Origin: an uncultured Collinsella sp.
GTDB lineage: Bacteria; Actinomycetota; Coriobacteriia; Coriobacteriales; Coriobacteriaceae
Direction of reading: 5' to 3'
Length of the DNA stretch: 16,614 nucleotides
Assembly (NCBI GenBank): GCA_900549085.1
Contig: URMO01000044.1
Span: forward strand, 1-16,614
Shown: in pieces, positions 14,277 through 16,614 of the stretch
Layout: every line of letters starts with the position of its first letter
How positions within the stretch are numbered: the stretch's first letter is position 1
Notes under the pieces: model-generated
Databases searched by the model: none
The model's input: only the letters and a program-made list of their open reading frames with translations
What the model was told of the DNA's origin: nothing
Position numbers and translations under genes: made by a program

Positions 14277-14304
14277 TTGCCGTTTCAAGTGTTGATGGTA
14301 AACT
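14277..14304 (+). promoter_or_regulatory. Candidate promoter for the PTS gene
   Basis: TTGCCG (14277-14282), 16-base spacer, TAAACT (14299-14304), each 4/6 to consensus. The predicted start near 14311 would give a ~155-base leader. A TTTCAAGTGT element sits between the two boxes. Confidence 0.35.
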
Positions 14305-14325
14305 TTCACTTACCGTTTACGGTTA

Positions 14326-14340
14326 TGAAAGAACCTTTCA
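14326..14340. promoter_or_regulatory. Palindrome TGAAAG-AAC-CTTTCA, candidate operator
   Basis: A perfect 6+6 palindrome with 3-base centre, downstream of the candidate PTS promoter. It shares TGAAA/TTTCA half-sites with the 14209-14242 repeat and with TTTCA copies at 14304-14308 and within TTTCAAGTGT at 14283-14292 and 14390-14399, so the same regulator may read all of them. Confidence 0.5.
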
Positions 14341-14405
14341 CCGGAGAATTGCACCTTGTCTCTTCTCATGCGGACGGTAGGTTGGTATCTTTCAAGTGTG
14401 GAAAA

Positions 14406-14445
14406 ACGCGCATTGAAGCGCGTGTAGGGGAGCGCCTGCGGGCGC
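14406..14445 (+). other. Two tandem short hairpins in the PTS leader
   Basis: ACGCGC-ATTGAA-GCGCGT (14406-14423) and GCGCC-TGCG-GGCGC (14432-14445) are perfect stems just before the SD AGGAGG (14457-14462). No U-tract follows either, so they are not terminators. They may affect mRNA stability or translation. No known antiterminator site is recognised. Confidence 0.45.
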
Positions 14446-14467
14446 AAAACTTAAAAAGGAGGGACAC

Positions 14468-16471
14468 ATGGCTAAGTTTGACATCATCGCCGCCACCGGT
14501 TGCCCGACCGGCATTGCGCACACCTTCATGGCGAAGGAGGCGCTGGAGAAGGCAGCTGCCGAGCGAGGTCTGACCATTAAGGTCGAGACTCATGGCCAGG
14601 TCGGTGTCGAGAACGAGCTCACCAAGAGCGAGATCGCTGGCGCCAAGGCCGTCGTCGTCGCAGCCGATAAGGATGTCCAGGCTGAGCGTTTCGCCGGTAA
14701 GCCCATGGTTTCCGTTGGCGTTTCCAAGGCCCTGTCCGTCGAGGCCGCCGGAAAGCTGATCGACCGCGCGCTCGCCGCCAAGGGCGACGACACGGTTGCG
14801 GCTGCTGCCGATGTCGAGGACGAGGTCGAGGAGAAGGAGTCCATCGGTCACGTCATCTACAAGCACCTCATGAATGGCGTCAGCCACATGCTGGTCTTCG
14901 TCGTCGCCGGTGGTGTTCTGACCGCCGTCTCGTTCCTGTGGGGCATCACGTCCTTCGATTCGACGGCTTCCGACTACAACACCTTTGCCGCTATGCTCAA
15001 GATCATCGGCGGCATCGCCATGAACCTCATGGTTCCGGTGCTTTCCGCCTATATCGCCGAGTCCATCGGCAAGCGCCCGGCGCTCGTTCCCGGTTTCGTC
15101 GCCGGTATGATCGCCATCCAGGGTCTGCCCGTTAACGCCGATACCGGCATGATCGACGCCGGTGGCGCAGGTGTGGGCTTTGGCTTCCTGGGCGGCATCG
15201 TCGGCGGCTTCCTCGCTGGCTATGTCATCCTGCTGCTCGAGAAGGTCTTTGCCGGTCTGCCCAAGAACCTGGACGGCCTCAAGGCTATCTTCCTGTACCC
15301 GCTGTTCTCGACCGCCATCGTCGGTCTGGTCATGCTCGGCATCTCCGGCCCCATGGCTGCCATCAACACCGCCATGATGGACTTCCTCAAGGGCCTGTCC
15401 GCCTCTGGCGCCGTTGTCCTGGGTCTTGCCATCGGCTGCATGTGCGCCTTTGACATGGGTGGCCCGGTCAACAAGGCTGCTTACGTCACCGGTACCGCTA
15501 TGCTCACCGAGGCCCTGGCCGCCGGTGTCGGCACCGACACTTACAACTTCGGCACCAACTTCATGGCTGCCGTCTCCGCCGCTTGCATCGTTCCGCCGCT
15601 GATCACCACCTTTGCCGTCGTTGTCGGCAAGAAGTACTTCAGCCAGGAGGATCACGACGCCGGTGTCGTCAACCTCATCCTTGGTTGCACCCACATCACC
15701 GAGGGCGCCATTCCGTTCATGACCAAGAACATCTGGCCCGTCATGCCCATCATGATGCTCGGTTCCTCCATCGCTTCGATCCTGACCATTATGTTCAACG
15801 TTCACGATCCGGCGCCCCACGGTGGCTTCCTGGTCCTGCCCGTTGTCGAGAACGGTCCGCTGTGGGTCCTCGCGATCCTCATCGGCGCTGTGGTCGGTGG
15901 CATCCTGTTTGTGGCCTTCAAGAAGTACGACTTCGAGAAGAACCAGAAGGCCGCTCCTGCAGCCAAGCCGGCTGAGGCCCCTAAGGTCGCTGCTGTCGAG
16001 GCCCCCAAGGCCGAGGCTGCCGACTTCGTGAAGGTCGAGAACGTCTTTATCGCCGAGGACTTCGCTTCTCGTGACGAGGCCCTGAGCTTTGTCTCCAACC
16101 AGGCCGTCAAGGCCGGTATCGCTGGCGATGCCGACGCCGTGATGAACGCCTTCCTGGCCCGCGAGGCCGAGGGCACCACAGGCATGATGGAGGGCTTCGC
16201 CATTCCGCATGCCAAGTCCGACGCCATCACCGAGGCCGCTGTCATCGTCGTCAAGGACGACTCTGGCGTGACCGGTTGGGACACCATGGACGGCGCTCCC
16301 GTCAACGTTGCCATCGCCCTGCTCATCCCGGGCGCTCAGGCTGGCACTACGCACCTCAAGATCCTGTCCAAGGTTGCCGAGGCGCTCATGGACGAGGACT
16401 TCCGTGCCACCGTCAAGGGTTCCACCGACGCCGCCGAGATCGCCAAGACGATCAACGCCCGCCTGGTCTAA
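14468..16471 (+). CDS. PTS fructose-family transporter, fused IIB-IIC-IIA
   Basis: A single-chain sugar phosphotransferase permease of the fructose-mannitol superfamily (667 residues). The IIB domain is at 1 to ~100 with the phosphorylated cysteine in ATGCPTGIAHTFMA (Cys12). The membrane IIC domain spans about 125-490 with many hydrophobic helices and the conserved segments FDMGGPVNKAAY and HITEGAIPF. An Ala/Pro/Lys/Glu-rich linker lies at ~491-520. The IIA domain is at ~521-667 with active His581 in GFAIPHAKSD. It imports and phosphorylates a sugar using phosphate from HPr. The IIB type is fructose-like, but no 1-phosphofructokinase or other catabolic gene is present, so the substrate is uncertain (fructose, mannose or related). 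ATG 14468 has AGGAGG at 5 bases. A terminator follows at once, so it is monocistronic. It is divergent from the RpiR-type regulator. Confidence 0.93.
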   Translation: MAKFDIIAATGCPTGIAHTFMAKEALEKAAAERGLTIKVETHGQVGVENELTKSEIAGAKAVVVAADKDVQAERFAGKPMVSVGVSKALSVEAAGKLIDRALAAKGDDTVAAAADVEDEVEEKESIGHVIYKHLMNGVSHMLVFVVAGGVLTAVSFLWGITSFDSTASDYNTFAAMLKIIGGIAMNLMVPVLSAYIAESIGKRPALVPGFVAGMIAIQGLPVNADTGMIDAGGAGVGFGFLGGIVGGFLAGYVILLLEKVFAGLPKNLDGLKAIFLYPLFSTAIVGLVMLGISGPMAAINTAMMDFLKGLSASGAVVLGLAIGCMCAFDMGGPVNKAAYVTGTAMLTEALAAGVGTDTYNFGTNFMAAVSAACIVPPLITTFAVVVGKKYFSQEDHDAGVVNLILGCTHITEGAIPFMTKNIWPVMPIMMLGSSIASILTIMFNVHDPAPHGGFLVLPVVENGPLWVLAILIGAVVGGILFVAFKKYDFEKNQKAAPAAKPAEAPKVAAVEAPKAEAADFVKVENVFIAEDFASRDEALSFVSNQAVKAGIAGDADAVMNAFLAREAEGTTGMMEGFAIPHAKSDAITEAAVIVVKDDSGVTGWDTMDGAPVNVAIALLIPGAQAGTTHLKILSKVAEALMDEDFRATVKGSTDAAEIAKTINARLV

Positions 16472-16506
16472 TCCCATTGACAGCGGTTTCAAACGTCCCC
16501 TGTAAC

Positions 16507-16543
16507 AAAGGCGGAGACCCTCTCCAGGGCCTCCGCCTTTTTT
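16507..16543 (+). terminator. Intrinsic terminator after the PTS gene
   Basis: AAAGGCGGAG (16507-16516) pairs with CTCCGCCTTT (16531-16540), with an inner CCCT/AGGG stem (16518-16521 with 16526-16529), followed by a run of six T (16538-16543). It lies 36 bases after the stop. Confidence 0.92.
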
Positions 16544-16567
16544 CCTCCCCTCTCATAAGTTGCGGTG

Positions 16568-16614
16568 AAATAGGGACTGTTTAAGCGCTTCAACCCCACC
16601 TTCAGTCCCTATTT
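16568..16614. repeat. Perfect 12-base inverted repeat at the window edge, REP-like
   Basis: AAATAGGGACTG (16568-16579) and CAGTCCCTATTT (16603-16614) flank 23 bases. The last base of the window is the last base of the repeat. GGGACTG/CAGTCCC cores resemble REP elements associated with RayT-type transposases in other genomes (from memory, not searched). The repeat may continue beyond the edge. Confidence 0.6.

Noticed and set aside
14366..16492. 708-codon open frame on the - strand opposite the PTS gene
   Set aside because: Antisense shadow rich in Gly/Asp/His with no domain. It covers the control region and the whole PTS gene, whose active-site motifs are clear.

Overview
The window reads as a GC-rich, gene-dense bacterial chromosome fragment, most likely from the class Coriobacteriia (Collinsella or a close relative). 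This is inferred from the codon choice (strong C/G third positions), the protein sequences, and the order alaS-ruvX-mltG-yqeG-aroK-aroB-pepP-efp-asp23-nusB-xseB-tlyA-nadK-recN, which mixes blocks familiar from Firmicutes and Actinobacteria. The taxon is recognised from memory, not from a search. Fourteen genes are supported as coding, plus one recombinase remnant at the left edge. Almost everything is housekeeping.

Layout. (1) 1-6595: a tightly packed + strand run of alaS (5' end replaced by an integrase fragment), ruvX, mltG, a YqeG-type HAD phosphatase, aroK and a strongly degenerate aroB-like gene. Genes overlap or sit within a few bases, so translational coupling is likely. (2) 6596-7923: a leader with inverted repeats, an M24 Xaa-Pro aminopeptidase, and a strong intrinsic terminator. 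(3) 7955-13250: a probable seven-gene operon efp-asp23-nusB-xseB-tlyA-nadK-recN with a good -10 box and a terminator after recN. It covers translation, transcription antitermination, rRNA methylation, NADP synthesis and DNA repair. (4) 13148-13307: a long inverted repeat (29-bp arms) wrapped around that terminator, between recN and the convergent regulator gene. (5) 13337-14194 (- strand): an RpiR/MurR-family regulator. (6) 14195-14467: a divergent control region rich in TTTCA/TGAAA half-sites and palindromes. (7) 14468-16471: a single-chain PTS fructose-family transporter (domain order IIB-IIC-IIA) with its own terminator. (8) 16568-16614: a perfect 12-bp inverted repeat ending exactly at the window edge.

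Both window ends fall in probable repeated DNA (a mobile-element integrase on the left, a REP-like hairpin on the right). This suggests the window is an entire assembly contig and that the alaS/integrase join may be an assembly chimera. The features most deserving follow-up are the AroB homologue that has lost most catalytic and metal-binding residues and gained a cysteine cluster, the inverted repeat around the recN terminator, and the palindrome-rich RpiR/PTS control region. I found no CRISPR array, tRNA, rRNA, or defence or biosynthetic cluster.
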